DNA from: Limnomonas spitsbergensis
Taxonomy: Eukaryota > Chlorophyta > Chlorophyceae > Chlamydomonadales
Reading direction: 5' to 3'
Assembly: GCA_037349105.1 (NCBI GenBank)
Contig: JAYJMM010000120.1
Location: 2,005,001-2,069,000 of the forward strand
Length of the DNA stretch: 64,000 nt
Shown here: positions 1 to 12,100 of the stretch, piece after piece
Layout of the letters: each line of letters starts with the position of its first letter
Position numbering within the stretch: position 1 is the stretch's first letter
The notes under the pieces: model-generated
What the model was told of the DNA's origin: nothing
The model's input: the letters and a program-made list of their open reading frames with translations, nothing else
Database searches by the model: none
Program-made: the position numbers and the translations under genes

Positions 1-274
1 TCCAGTGTCAGATGCCTGTCTGTTAGCTGCCAGGGCTTCATTCAGGCCATGCTAGCAGCAGCTGCAAGGTAGGGCTTGGTAGCCCTGAAACCTAGTAGTT
101 CAGGGCTCAGTAGTAATCCGTACACCCTTGTTGCCAGGAGCTTTCAGGGCACATCTGCCAAGACGCTATCTTGTTCTTTTGCATTGTAAGTGGGGCCGAA
201 TTCAGATAGGCCCCACTGAGGCACTGGCGTAGTGCGCGATAAACGCGACGGCGGAGTCTTGCTCATGGGCTGGG

Positions 275-480
275 TGTAGGTCAATGACGTTACACCTCTG
301 GGCCCTGCTCAAAAAGGCTCGGCCGCGTGGGCGCCTAACTAGAAAAGAGTTGGGAGGAAAGATGGAAACAACACAAGGGGGCAGGACAAAAGAAAGGTGG
401 AACAGGTGGGTAAGAGGGAAAGAAGGATAAGAACACAAAGGAAAGAAATACCTACCCTCCAAAAAGGAAAAGACAGCCCG
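275..480 (+). repeat. Dispersed repeat A, copy 1
   Basis: About 200 bp matching a second copy at 19053-19235 in the same orientation. Both share the block ccctgctcaaaaaggctcgg followed by an A/G-rich stretch and end near gcagcccga. The copies differ by many substitutions and small indels, so they are old. The minus strand is partly open and reads RPRGRAFLSRAQRC against RPRGRAFLSRVQRC in the other copy. This could be a fragment of an unidentified transposon reading frame. No terminal repeats were seen. Confidence 0.65.
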
Positions 481-768
481 AAGTACCCTTGCCCCTTAAG
501 CCCTCCTTAAGAAGGCAAAAAAGCAACACAACTGCCTTGTGCAGGTGTGATGGTCACATGCCGTCAAATGAACTGCCTTCCAAAAATCTAAACACTAATT
601 CAAGAGCCTTCCCAGCAATTACCCACCCTGCCCCTTGCAGGCATACATGTGTATGAGGGCCCTCATGAAGGTTGTCCATGCCCCCTATTGGTTATGGGGC
701 AGAAGCCAAGCAGCTCCTACCCCGCGTCCTCTGCCTCTGGCAGAATTCTGGCAGCTTCAGGAGAGCTT
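481..768. other. Non-coding spacer
   Basis: Stretch between dispersed repeat A and the first GTAGCTGA-type repeat. No exon with convincing splice signals or protein-family similarity was found on either strand. Confidence 0.4.
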
Positions 769-930
769 GGAGACACCTAGTACTCAGTACAGTTGGACCA
801 CCTTTTGTAGGCAACCCCGCGGCCACTTAAGGCCCGATTCGTCCCTAACCTTGACCAGCAGCAGGCCCAGACAGCATGCCTGGCCATGCCTCGTGCCTCC
901 GGCCTGAGTGTAGCTGAAATGTAGCAGAGA
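769..930 (+). repeat. GTAGCTGA-type short dispersed element
   Basis: One of about ten copies of a roughly 150-bp element in this window. It has a GC-rich body with blocks such as ggcccgat and aaccttgaccag, then tgtagctgaaatgtagc at its right end. Matching copies are at 47385-47595, 53035-53200, 55835-55965 and 56825-56980 (same orientation), and 3866-3975, 4180-4345, 61545-61725 and 63555-63720 (opposite). A non-autonomous SINE- or MITE-like element is the likeliest explanation. Terminal structure is unresolved. Confidence 0.6.
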
Positions 931-1014
931 ATGTAAACACACTCACCCATCGCCCACTTCACCAGCCCGCCCCCTTTACAGGCACCAGCTAAGGTACTGC
1001 TTCATTTAGTCTGT

Positions 1015-1082
1015 ACTCAGCTAGCTCGGACCACCTTAAGCAGGCTGCCCCACGGCCACCATGGGCCCCATTAGTGGCAAGC
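1015..1082 (+). repeat. GTAGCTGA-type element, fragment
   Basis: Short piece with the left part of the dispersed element (ggctgccccacggccacc) that breaks off before the GTAGCTGA end. It lies 85 bp beyond the preceding copy. The following 0.9 kb (1083-1981) holds no exon I can support. Confidence 0.35.
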
Positions 1083-1981
1083 TGTTAAAAACAAGTGGCA
1101 GCACTCGGTCCTGACACACTCAAAATTCCTGTTCAACTTCCTATCGCATATCCTTCTGGCGTTGCTTGTCCAGTGACATTCAGGGTCCAGAGGTTGTTTA
1201 CAGGAGGCGAGACGACACACAATACATAATATGTACATATATTATATATAATATACTGGTAGGGAGAATCATGCAAAAGTGAGTTGATAAAGGTGCAAAA
1301 CAAATATGGAATTCCAAGCCAGGCGACTGTATCCTGGACGTGACACAGGCGACAGTACTACAATCAACCACATGCTTATTTGGTTCCAAATCAGGCATGG
1401 CCACAAAGAAAAAGAAAACTGTGTGGACGCCCTGCCACTAGCAGGCTTGTCGAATAGCCCATATTTCGGGAGCCGCTGAATGTTCAGCCTCAACCCTCTA
1501 GCCGCCCCCCCAGGCAATCTCTTCTTAGGTCCTCACGCACTGCATGTAGGCGGTCATGATACAGTTCCAACACCTTCGAGGCCCTTCCCTGCCCCAGCTT
1601 CCTCAACCCCGCCGCCGTCCCCCCATCTCTCCACCCCCGCCGCATAACTGCACATATAGAGCAGCAGGCACCTGCCTCATGGCGAGCGAGATTCGCTGGA
1701 AGCACACAACTGTCGGCTGCAACTGTCGTTGTCCTGTCCAGCAGCGCTGCCTTACTGCTGGGCGTGTTGCCTGACCTCACCTTCGGGTCCACGCGGCTCC
1801 TGGGCATGGCAGGGAGGAAACATTTGAGTGCTTTGGGGTCGTATGCTGGGTAGCAAGGAGTGTGAGGGGAGTACGGGGGCAGATTTGTTTGGTGGACTGG
1901 GCCACATCTGCAAGTCATTCCATTGTTTGGGCCACAGTATCTGTCAGTCAAGATGCACAGTGAAACTGCAAAATGCAAGCT

Positions 1982-2829
1982 TTAAAAACTGAGCGGACTT
2001 CCAATACAGGAGATGGCATGCCCCAGAGAGGCTCCTCCCGGCATTTTTTGCATGGCAGGCAGATGTCGGTCATCCGAGGCATCTGAGTCATCCGATTCGG
2101 AAGGCCTGCATGGAGCAGAGATATCCAAGGTACGATTGGCAACACTCACAGCAGCTTGGTGAATTCTAGGTGGAGGGTGAGCGAAGCACGGTGGTATGCA
2201 ACAGATTCACGCATGAAAGGCAACTGCTATCAATAACTCTTCACATCTCTGCCCCACATTCAGAATCCTTCAGGCAAAGTGCATCACCATTCAAGTGGTC
2301 AGTGAGGGTCTAACAGGCTTGCTTTGCATCCTCATTTCTCGCCATTGAGATCCTGTCAAACGACTCGAACCATGTTTGCATGGTCAGAACGTGACAGTGG
2401 TGTCGCAAATGGCTGCCTAAATGCTGTGCCATTTTCAGGATGCATGCTTGAGCCACATTTCAGGAACATATCCGCCGACAGGCGGCAGGGCTATGGCGCT
2501 GGCCCTCACCTGCTCATGAAGTATGCTCGCCACTCGACCAGAGCCTGCTGGACCTCTAGCTTGACGACCTCTGTCTGCTGCAGGTCTGGCCAGGCCAGGC
2601 CAGGGTCCAGCAGGTACTGGTCTATCCATGCCTCCAGGTCCTCCAAAAGAGTCGGCTCGTAAAGCAGAGCGTCGATGGTGGTCTCGAACTCGGCGATGTG
2701 ATGTATGACCCTTTCTATTCTCTCGAGCCGTGTTCCCCCTTCCTTCAGCCCCAAGCTGTATTCCAGCTCCAGCGCGCAGGCCAGATGGCCAGGAAGAGAG
2801 CACAGGTTGATTTTATCTCCCTCTGTCAT
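1982..2829 (-). CDS. Hypothetical two-exon protein, 147 aa
   Basis: Two exons on the minus strand: 2829-2510 and 2105-1982. The donor after 2510 is AG|GTGAGG and the acceptor before 2105 is TGCAG|G. The joined frame is open for 147 codons and ends in TAA. Exon 1 is clearly coding-like: Leu- and Glu-rich and probably helical (for example LEDLEAWIDQYLLDPGLAW). Exon 2 adds a short acidic/serine stretch (SESDDSDASDD). I recognise no family and assign no function. The ATG at 2829 is the first in frame, but more 5' exons are possible. A DNA copy of a helical-domain gene that has lost its start is an alternative. Confidence 0.45.
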
Positions 2830-3602
2830 AATGTGGAATTTGGTTAGGTGCAGGTCAGATAAGAACTGGACACTAGAATCGAAAGAATCTCACTTTTCAT
2901 AGAAGACTTTCGCGTGAAGGCCTCCCCGGTTCGGAGGTCGGACCAAAGCTCGAAGCCAAACATGCCTGAGGCTGAGGCACCACCGCAGCCAGCTCCATTC
3001 AGCTAATCGTGGGAAGAAATGACACAGAGGGCAACACGGAAAGGTGAGGAAGACAGCAAGAAGCTGTAAGAATGCGACGTCGAAATGCAAAGCTCTATAA
3101 TATTGTATGCCGAATAAAGAAGGCAGTGAGTAGCGCAAGCTCTAAGCTGCATGCATGGAGAAGGGATATATGGAGCTCAGCTCCCAAACTGTGCGGTTAG
3201 ACAATTGGTTAGACCCGGGACCAGGACTGCTGAGGTGTCAGGTTAAGGTGCAGTGACGCCAAACTAATTGTTACATCTGTCTAAGTCAAATGGAAGGGAC
3301 AAGGACAGTCCCCAATTCCGGCGAGGGCAGAGGGGCGCAGGCGCGCACAAGCGCAACAACAAATCACCGGATACTTCCAGCCACTTCTTGTAGAGGACTA
3401 GAGGTTATAGAGGACAGGCTTCACAGATTCGGTCAAGACGTTGAACAAAGCACCTGGTCGTCAAGAACGGCATTGTGTGTGCCCAGGCCAAGGGTAGCAG
3501 CGGCCTGAGCATGATGGCCTTCGATTCGGCAAGTCTCAGCGCTACGGGGCACCAGATGGCACTCCGCAGAGGAATGGGAATAAGGGATCATGTTTTACGG
3601 CC

Positions 3603-3818
3603 ATGCCTGGAGCCCCAATCCCTCAAGGGACAAAACTACTGAAAACAAACCGTCTGAACTGGGGCAACTGCTATAAGACGAAGCCAGAAAACCCTCGCCT
3701 GCTGACAGTGGGATGGCACTACTCCTTCATGCCCACCGAAGACGTCTCGTTGGCAGACTTCAAGACGCGCCTGTACTGGAATTCCCTGGAGTACACAGTG
3801 TGCCAGGTAAACCCGCAG
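3603..3818 (+). CDS. Possible isolated exon, unknown product
   Basis: The open frame encodes a coding-like stretch (LLTVGWHYSFMPTEDVSLAD and onward to EYTVCQ). It runs into two plausible splice donors, CAG|GTAAAC after 3806 and CAG|GTGAGC after 3818. No acceptor or confident start was fixed upstream, and I recognise no family. It may be an exon of a plus-strand gene broken by the repeats and retroelement that follow. A chance reading frame is a real alternative. Confidence 0.25.
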
Positions 3819-3865
3819 GTGAGCTGTTATGTAGTAGCCGTCAGTGTGTTTGGTTGGGTTCCGCG

Positions 3866-3975
3866 GCACGTCAGTTCTATTTCAGGTTGCGGTGAGGCCA
3901 GAAATGCAACTTGGGCGTCCGGCCGGAGGCTGGTCGAGGTCGGTGGGCGATCGGGCCTTGGGCAGCCACAGGTCA
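3866..3975 (-). repeat. GTAGCTGA-type element, degenerate copy
   Basis: Contains the reverse-orientation body (gaggccagaaatgcaact, then the ccggccggaggctgg block) of the short dispersed element. It is close to a better copy at 4180-4345. Confidence 0.4.
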
Positions 3976-4179
3976 GTATGTTGGTAGCTGTATGTTGGTA
4001 CACAATACCTCCTAAAAAGTAAACACTGGTGGTTGTACATATACCTAGATTCCAGCCGGCTCACACACGGCCGGATACTGCCGATTCATTTCTCAAGCTG
4101 CATCATGCAGTGGTACTAAGTGGTGCAAAGAGTTGCTGACTTCCATTAAGTTTTTTAATGGGATTCAGTTTCACGTCAG

Positions 4180-4345
4180 GAACATCTCAGCTACACTACA
4201 GCCTCTGGCCGGACTCCGGAGGCCCCAAGTGAGGCCAGAAATGCGACTAGGGTCTCCGGCTGGAGGCCAGTCAAGGCTGGGGGACATTCGGGCCCTTGAT
4301 GCGGGTTTGGCCTGCCCAAGGTGCTATGTCGGTCCTCAGCACCGA
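4180..4345 (-). repeat. GTAGCTGA-type short dispersed element
   Basis: Begins with atctcagctacactacagcc, the reverse complement of the GTAGCTGA end. It continues through the GC-rich body (ctctggccgg, ggcctgcccaag). It is diverged from the other copies. Confidence 0.55.
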
Positions 4346-4594
4346 CAAAAAACCACTTACGGTTGGGTGTCGTGAGAGGCTCCCTCTGTTTGAGGGAGCT
4401 GCCCTCCCTGACCAGCTACACCTGGCCATGGATATTAATTTTGTCTCTGCAAGACTTCAGTTGAAGAGTCTGCTCCCCGAACACGCTCCACCTCAGACCC
4501 TCCCCACAATATGCGTGCCACCCCATCACGACCCACCTACCTAACCCACATGATGCACGTTCTTTCGCGTGAAGCCTTGCCTGCGCCCTACAGG

Positions 4595-4642
4595 CGGTCT
4601 CAGAGGGGGAAGGAGAAAATGATGCACTACGGCGGCGTAAGG
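4595..4642 (+). other. Exon-like 48-bp segment
   Basis: Bounded by a pyrimidine-poor CTACAG acceptor and an AAG|GTGAGT donor, and open for 16 codons (AVSEGEGENDALRRRK). It could be a small phase-0 exon of the same unknown plus-strand gene as 3603-3818. The evidence is only the paired splice signals and the open frame. Confidence 0.2.
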
Positions 4643-4827
4643 TGAGTTGAAGGTGCATGGGAGGTAAATGGTTCAGTCACGGTCGGTGATTGGAAGCTGC
4701 GGGGTCGGTGCATGGAAGAGCTGTGAAAGCCATGCGATTAGTGTTCAGGGGTACAGTTGTTGTCAGCTATTTTTAATTAGTATTCAGTGCTACTGGTCAT
4801 TCCGCGGCCGAATCATTGTCACAGCCC

Positions 4828-5576
4828 GAGCGCGTGTTCTAAAAGAGCACCATGCAATCGTCATTGCCGGCCAGTTCAGATGGACCAAGACCCCAGACCT
4901 GATTCAGCGACAGTTCTGGTGGCCCAACATGGCTGCTGACGTCCAGCAGTTCGTGTCCAACTGTCAAAACTGCCAAGCGAACAAGGCCTCATGCAAACGA
5001 CCCTATGGGTCGCTCCAGCCCCTGCCCATCCCAGACACCAGGTGGCACACTGTCACTATGGACTTCGTGTTCGATCTTCCCATGTCATCAGAGAAAACCG
5101 ATGGCATCATGGTTCTTGTTGACAAATTTACCAAGAATGTCTGCCTAGTACCAGTTCTGAAATCCAGTACCTCCGAGGACATTGCCCGTGCATTACTGCG
5201 TTCACCAAACATGTCTACCAGTACCATGGCCTGCCGAAAAACATGATTTCGGACCGAGATGTGCGCTTTATATACCTCCCAGTTCTGGCACAACATGTGC
5301 ACTCGCATGCAAGTCGAGCCACGATTTCTACTGCCTTCCACCGGCAGACCGATGGCCAGACCTAGCGCATGAACCGAGTCATTGAAGAAGTGCTTAGCAT
5401 TTCATCGATGGAAATCATGTCACATCAGAAGAGCTGCTCCCCATCATCGCCATGACAAAAGACAATGCCAAGTCAAGTGTCACAGGGCAAAGCCCATTTT
5501 ACCTCCACACTGCACGCCACCCGAACCCGCCCCTGTCTGTCCAGATGCCCGACAAGCAAATCTCAGCTCTAGTGAA
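4828..5576 (+). pseudogene. Ty3/gypsy integrase, degenerate fragment
   Basis: Remnant of a retrotransposon pol gene. In order it shows the H2C2 zinc-finger region (EHH near the start, CQNCQ about 120 nt on), then the first part of the integrase core (TMDF with its acidic residue, then DKFTK). The main frame is lost near 5205. Family-typical motifs (HGLPKN, SDRDVRF, HRQTDGQT, NRVIEEV) continue to about 5400 in shifted frames, and a weak SPFYL-type segment follows to about 5576. At least two frame breaks are visible. No reverse transcriptase, primer site or LTR was found nearby, so this is a truncated dead copy. It is not functional. Confidence 0.85.
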
Positions 5577-5734
5577 TAGGTATAAATATACATAAAATAG
5601 TGAACCTCCTGTCACCTCCTGAAAAGAGTGGACATCCAGCCATATCTGCCACCTCCTGAAAAGAGTGAACATCCCGGCACAACTGCCTACTCCTGAAAAG
5701 AGTGAACCTGCCAACTCCAGGTGTTTGGGGAGTC

Positions 5735-6080
5735 TCACATAATCTGGTCTATCTGATCAGAACCATAAGCATGTCTGATCAAAATCATGTGTCTATCATA
5801 TCAGAAGCATGGAGCCATGGACATGCCTCATAAAAAGCATGTGCTTGTCATATCAGAATCATGGGGATGTCTTAGACTCTTAGCCATACAATTGATCTGT
5901 CCAATCAGAATGGGCACGTCTCATCAGAAAGAAAGAAATGGCATGACATGGGCATGGACATGTCTCATAACAAGCATGGACTTGGCATACCAGAAGTATG
6001 GACATGCATTTGCATACGCATGGACTTTTTTCATCTCAGAACATGGACATGTCGTAACAGGATCATGGACATAACTAAGC
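5735..6080. repeat. Degenerate tandem repeat, ~25-35 bp
   Basis: Repeated variants of catggacatgtctcatcaga and atcagaagcatgg with irregular spacing. The copies are strongly diverged. No coding potential is supported. Confidence 0.6.
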
Positions 6081-6149
6081 AGAAGGGTGCAAGAACCTGC
6101 CATATATATCAGAGGCATATATGATATATATCATATATGCATCACAATC

Positions 6150-6625
6150 ATGCCCAGTGATGTGGGATGTGGGGTGTGTGGACTGTGAGGTGTGTTGACT
6201 TTGAGATGTATGGGCAGTGAGATCAGTGGATTATGAGGTGTATGGAATGTGAGAAGTATGAATACAGATGCGTGGACTGAGAAGTGTGGACTTTCGGATG
6301 TGTAAATGTGTTGGATGTGAGATGTGTGCGGTGTGAGACGTGTGGAATGTGAAAAGTGTGGATTGTAAGAAGTGAGAGCTGTGGGATGTGTTGGCTGCAA
6401 GAGGGCTGGAATGTAAGAAGTATGGTCTATGGGATGTGTGGGCTGTGAGATGTGTGGACTGTGAAAAGTGTGGGCTGTGGGATATGAGGATTGTGAGATG
6501 TAGGGACTGTAAGAAGTATGGATTGTGAGATGTGAGGACTGTGATATGTGTGGACTGTAAGAAGTGTGTATTGTGAGACATGTGGGCTGTGAGATGTGTG
6601 GGCTGTGAGATGTATGATATGCCAA
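6150..6625. repeat. Degenerate GTGTGGACTGTGAGAT minisatellite
   Basis: Roughly 10- and 20-bp units built from gtgtggactgtgagat, with many substitutions. The minus strand is open in several frames only because the unit (TSHSPHIS-like when translated) lacks stops. It is followed by C-rich and CA-rich simple sequence to about 6690. Confidence 0.7.
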
Positions 6626-6834
6626 CATGCGTCTCCCCCCCACCCCCCGTCCCCCCCCCCCACCCACCCCACACACACACTACTGCCCTGCCTAGGTCAC
6701 CAATGTCTGCAATCCCGTTGTGTTTGGAGAGCCCGACATAAAAACACCAGCACCCCACAACTAAGAAGGTGTGACTATCAGGGTGTGTGTGTGTGGGGGG
6801 GGTATGTTCGCTATATCATCTGCATGCATTCAAG

Positions 6835-8040
6835 AGTGGACATGTCGCATGCTCCAGGTGTCGTAGGGGGGCACATACCCTGCACCCTCACATGCTCCAG
6901 GTGCCAGAGGGGGGAACATACCCCAGCCCCCTGATCCAGGTGTCATAGGGGGACACATACCCTAAACCCTCACATGCCGCAGGTGTCATAGGGGGGCACA
7001 TACCCTGAACCCTCACATGCTCCAGGTGTCAGAGGGGGGCACATACCCTAGCCTCATGATCCAGGTGTCATAGGGGGGCACATACCCTAAACCCTCACAT
7101 GCACCAGGTGTCAGAGGGGGGCACGTACCCTAGCCTCATGATCCAGGTGTCATAGGGGGGCACAAACCCTAAACCCTCACATGCACCAGGTGTCAGAGGG
7201 GGGCACGTACCCTAGCCTCATGATCCAGGTGTCATAGGGGGGCACATACCCTAAACCCTCACATGCACCAGGTGTCAGAGGGGGGCACATACCCTAGCCC
7301 CATGATTTAGGTGTCATAGGGGGACACATACTCTAAAACCTCACATGCTGCAGTTGTCATAGGGGGCACATACCCTAGCCCCTCACATGCTCCAGGTGCC
7401 ATAGGGGGCACATACCCTGCACCCTCACATGCTCCAGGTGTCAGAGGGGGGAACATACCCCAGCCCCCTGATCCAGGTGTCATAGGGGGACACATACCCT
7501 AAACCCTCACATGCTGCAGGTGTCATAGGGGGGCACATACCCTGAACCCTCACATGCTCCAGGTGTCAGAGGGGGGCACATACCCTAGCCTCATGATCCA
7601 GGTGTCATAGGGGGGCACATACCCTAAACCCTCACATGCACCAGGTGTCAGAGGGGGGCTCGTACCCTAGCCTCATGATCCAGGTGTCATAGGGGGGCAC
7701 ATACCCTAAACCCTCACATGCACCAGGTGTCAGAGGGGGGCACATACCCTAGCCCCATGATCCAGTTGTCATAGGGGGACACATACCCTAAACCCTCACA
7801 TGCTGCAGGTGTCATAGGGGGGCACATACCCTAGCCCCTCACATGCTCCAGGTGTCATAGGGGGCACATACCCTGCACCCTCACATGCTCCAGGTGTCAG
7901 AGGGGGGCACATACCCTAGCCCCATGATCCAGGTGTCATAGGGGGACACATACCATAAACCCTCACATGCTACAGGTGCCATAGGGGGGCACATACCCTA
8001 GCCCCTCACATGCTCCAGGTGTCATAGGGGGGCACATACA
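6835..8040. repeat. Minisatellite, ~82-bp two-part unit
   Basis: Alternates an approximately 43-44-bp monomer (caggtgtcataggggggcac then ataccctaaaccctcacatg) and an approximately 38-bp monomer (caggtgtcagaggggggcac then atacc ctagcctcatgat). About 28 monomers are present. Parts at both ends revert to other monomer orders. Many monomers contain CCCTAAACCCT, which resembles the plant/green-algal telomere motif, but never as a pure run. No gene lies within. Confidence 0.85.
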
Positions 8041-9189
8041 GGTTTACAGGCAAATGGCCCATGCATCAAATGTGATGCTCTGTTGGACTGTCAAACTTCA
8101 CATGCTGAGAAGAGGCATGGACTTGCACCCAGCCACCCACAAACTTCTTAGGGTACTACAAATAGCCAGGACGAATAAGAGGAATCATAGTGCCTGTTTC
8201 ACCAGTATGCCCATCTTGCTGAACTCATTACAAAATCAGTTTTTCTGTTCATGAGGCAAACAATATACGGTATGTGCAATTGTGCATGAATCAGCCCACT
8301 GAAAAACAAAAATCCAGTCGGTCACATTTGCTGTCTCCCCGCTCCCATGAATGAGCAACAAAACCAATCAATCTTAATCCTGTAGGAGCCACTGAAAGTT
8401 TACCCGTATGTATGCTGCAAAATCTGCTGGGCATGAATCATGAGTCATGACATCATGCCACTGGTAAAATGTTCACACAGTGACTCAGCTATGACCACCC
8501 TGAAGTCCACCCTTCTGTCATTTGAAATAAAACGGTGCTACAAGCGAGGAGGCAGCTTCAACAGCTCAACACTGCCAGGGCCCCATTTAAGTACCCCCCT
8601 AAGTAGCCAAACGGCAATCTTTCAAGCCATGACTGTGGAACTCATCCATGAGTTGCGACGATCCCCCGCCTTCGCAGCCAAGCATGTGCACAAAATCCAA
8701 GGACATTTGAATATTTAACACAGCTGATGATAAAAGGAAGTTCAAAAGCTATGCCCCTTTGGGTCAGGATAACAATGGACTGGGTGCCACGAGGCCACAT
8801 CCGCACCATGACCCTAAACAAAAAATACTAGGGAAGCTTATTAGGCCTTGGATGAATATGAAAGTGGCATCACTAGCAATTAATACCATGCATCCCCATC
8901 CCGCGCTTGTAGCATGAATTGAGCCGCTAACACAACGGATCGCTTGAACAGACTCCGATGCCTCGCGGCTACGTGGCTTATTGCAATGCCGCAACAAAAG
9001 CAACGCCCAGCAGCAATGTGACGTATTGCGGTGCCCTAGAAGCAGCAACCCTAAACCCTAAAAGCAATCCCACACGAAACAAAATATCACACTCCTGCGA
9101 CCCTACCCTGACCCCTTGATTATATCCAGCACACGGCCAGTTTCAACTGAAAGGATGCCAAATACCAGCAGCGCGTCCACTGCCCGATA
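8041..9189. other. Intergenic, no gene supported
   Basis: Holds small open frames only (for example 8440-8718, +, 92 codons) without family similarity or splice support. A short caaccctaaaccctaaaagc run lies at 9046-9065. This is the 3' flank of the protease gene that follows on the minus strand. No TGTAA-type poly(A) signal was found close to its stop. Confidence 0.4.
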
Positions 9190-12100
9190 TTAACGGCCAC
9201 AGCCGGGACCTCCATAGCCACCGTAGGGTCCTCCATAACCGCCATAACCGCCGTAGATGCCTTGGCCGCCGTAGCCGCCGTAAGCTCCGTAGCATGGCGG
9301 CGGTGGGGGCTGATTAGGGGGCGACGGAGAGGATGGTGCTGGGGGCGACGGTGCGGGGGGCGATGGAGAGGGCGGCGGTGGGGGCGATGGCGCTGGGGGC
9401 ATTGGGGGCGGCGACGGAGGAGGATACGGAGGAGGAGCTGCGCGCACAAAGGGACAGGAAATTTAGCCCATTGCAAAGAGTCATGGGCGAGGAACCGGTA
9501 GCCCTGACTCAAATGTCGCGACGCAAGTCGGCGTTGGCTGTCTCTCTCTTCCCCTAAATCTCCACCCTTTTCCCCCTAAAGCTATTTATGTGCAATTTAT
9601 ATGTGAGGTGATTGCATGGTCACCCGCCTGGCTGCAAGCCAGCAAGGCTCATGGGATCCAACGCGGTCGGCTGGCTGAAGCGGGTCCTAACAGTACTCCC
9701 CTCCATCACAAACAAACAAAGATATCTGCTGTAAGCTTGTATGGTATGGACAGGCTAAGGAAGCCACCCCTAAGCTTCTGGAGTGCAGGATACTCACGTG
9801 GGGGCGGCGCAGCGCAGCCGGCAGAGATCCAGTCAGGCGGGCCGACGAGGGCGTTGTTCGACCAGAAGCCAAAGTTCATGTCGTCATTCCCAAGGCCAGT
9901 CACGGAGCACGCCATGAGCTCGGAGCGTGCGGTGGTTGAGTTGTAGCCGATGCACAGGTCAAAGCCCTTGGTCCAGTCATTGTAGTACTGGATCAGGAAC
10001 CTGGGGATGGAGCAAGAGATGAGCATTGCAAAAATACGAAATTAATGATGCACAGGTCAAAAGCCCTTCAGGTGATCCAGGCATTGAAATACTGGATCAG
10101 GAGCCTAGCGAGCAGGGTGGGATTCCAAGTGAGCATGAGCACGCATGGCAGGAGCGCCCAATAGGTCATGCATGGTCAGACTGTGCGAGCAGCTGGTCTA
10201 GATATCGCAGGACTAAACCTGAATCCTGATGAGCAGGGTGGTCATCCCCTGATAACATGATCTCGGTAACCCTTGGCATCATAAAAAGTGATGCCCTGGT
10301 CTGAGGTGGTTAATACAGTTGTAATATCCATGTGCTCATTTACATATGCATTATTGCGCTTACTACCGCATTTATACAGCCATTCACGGCTGTTTACTCA
10401 TTTACACATACATCTACTGACGCATTTATACATCCATTCACTCGTCAACCTATTCATGCACTCACTTAACTACTTGAATCCCACCGTTACTCACATTGCC
10501 CCCACGTCGTCGTTCACGCACATCTTCATGATGCGCCAGCTGGCGTAGCGCGCGTCCACTGCACTGCACAGCGTCTTGGTCGACGTCACCAGGTCACCAG
10601 CTACGGCTGCTTGGCCCGCCGCGCTAGGGACGGCCTCATAGCACTTGCGGCTGCTGCTAGCCAGGTTCTGGCCTGCCTCCAAGGAGATGATGTGCTGTGG
10701 GCGGAGGGTGGGTGCATGAGTGGGTGTTTGGTGGATGGCCATGCTAGGAATGGCTTCGTATGACTTGCTGCTACATATAAGCAGCAAGTCATACGATGCC
10801 ATGAATCATGGCTTCATATGGGCATATGGACCATGATGTAGGTGGACGGAATGTGTCAGAGTCTCAGAGATAGGGTGGGTGGCTGGGTGGTCGGACTCCA
10901 GTAAGGTGAGCCTGCAGGGGAGTCTTGCCTGCCAGGGCAAATGAAGAAATTAAGTCAAATCTGAAACTACTTCCCGCAGGGGCGTGAGAGTTGAGGGAAA
11001 CAGTGCAGCCTGGGTCATGGTGGTGTCCGCGCCGTCGCCCGCTTCTCCCAGCATCTCAATATGCATCTCACCTCGGCAGAGTTTATGATCTTGATCTGCA
11101 TGTTGTACGAGGTGGAGGTCGAGAAGGAGACTGCAGAGGGGGCGACAAGTAGCTGCTGCCCGAAGAAGAGACTGCGGGGCTGGAGTGCGTAGGTCGGTAG
11201 CATTGGGGGGCTGGGGGGAGTAGGAAATGGGGGGAGGCTGGGAGGGGGGCTGGGGGGAGGCGGGGGCTGGGGCGGGGCAGGCGGGGGCGACGGTGGGGGT
11301 GAGGGTGAGGGGGGTTTGGGGGGAGGTCTGGGGGGAGGAGAGGGTGGAGGGGGTGAGGGTGGGGGAGATGGAGGGGGGCTGGGGGGAGGGGGGGATGGAG
11401 GGGGGCTGGGAGGGGGACGTGGGGGAGGAGGAGAAGGTGGGGGGCTGGGAGGGGGGCTGGGGGGTGGAGAGGGCGGTGGGGGGCTGGGTGGGGGTTGGGG
11501 CGGAGGAGGAGAGGGAGGGGGGCTAGGAGGGGGTTTAGGAGGAGGCGAGGGGAGAGGAGGACTGGGAGGGGGTCGGGGCGGAGGAGGAGAGGGTGGGGGG
11601 CTGGGAGGTGGGAAGGGAAGAGGAGGAGAGGGTGGGGCGCCGGGTGGAGGAGCGGGAGGAGGACTGGGTAAAGGTGGTGTGGGGGGTAGGGGAGGGGGTG
11701 CAGGGGGGCTGGGAGGGAGGGGAAAGGAAGGGGGGGGGAGAGGCTTGGGGGGGTAGGCTGGTGGGCTGGGTGGCTGCGGTGGACTTGGCAGAGGAGGAGG
11801 TGGAGGGAAAACCGTTCCGGGGGGATAAGGCGGCCGAGGAGGGGGACCGGGCGGTGGAGGACGAGGAGAGGGAGGGTCAGGGGGAGGGTTAGGGGGAGGG
11901 GCCGGGGGGCTGGGAGGCGGTCTGGGTGGCGGCAGCGGCGGGGACGGGGGCCGGGCTGCATAAGCCAATGTCATGACTGCTTCCCATACTCGAGAGGGCG
12001 CGTAGATGTATTTGTACATGCCACACATGCCGTCGGTGTCTGCGTCCATCATGGCGAGCTTTATAAAGCCCTTGTCGCCCCACCTAGGGGAGAGGAACAG

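Noticed and set aside
6131..6758. TSHSPHIS-type minus frames up to 181 codons
   Set aside because: Translation of a degenerate minisatellite.
11227..11892. Glycine-rich plus-strand frames
   Set aside because: They are antisense to the proline-rich exon of the protease gene, which is fixed by in-frame splicing on minus.
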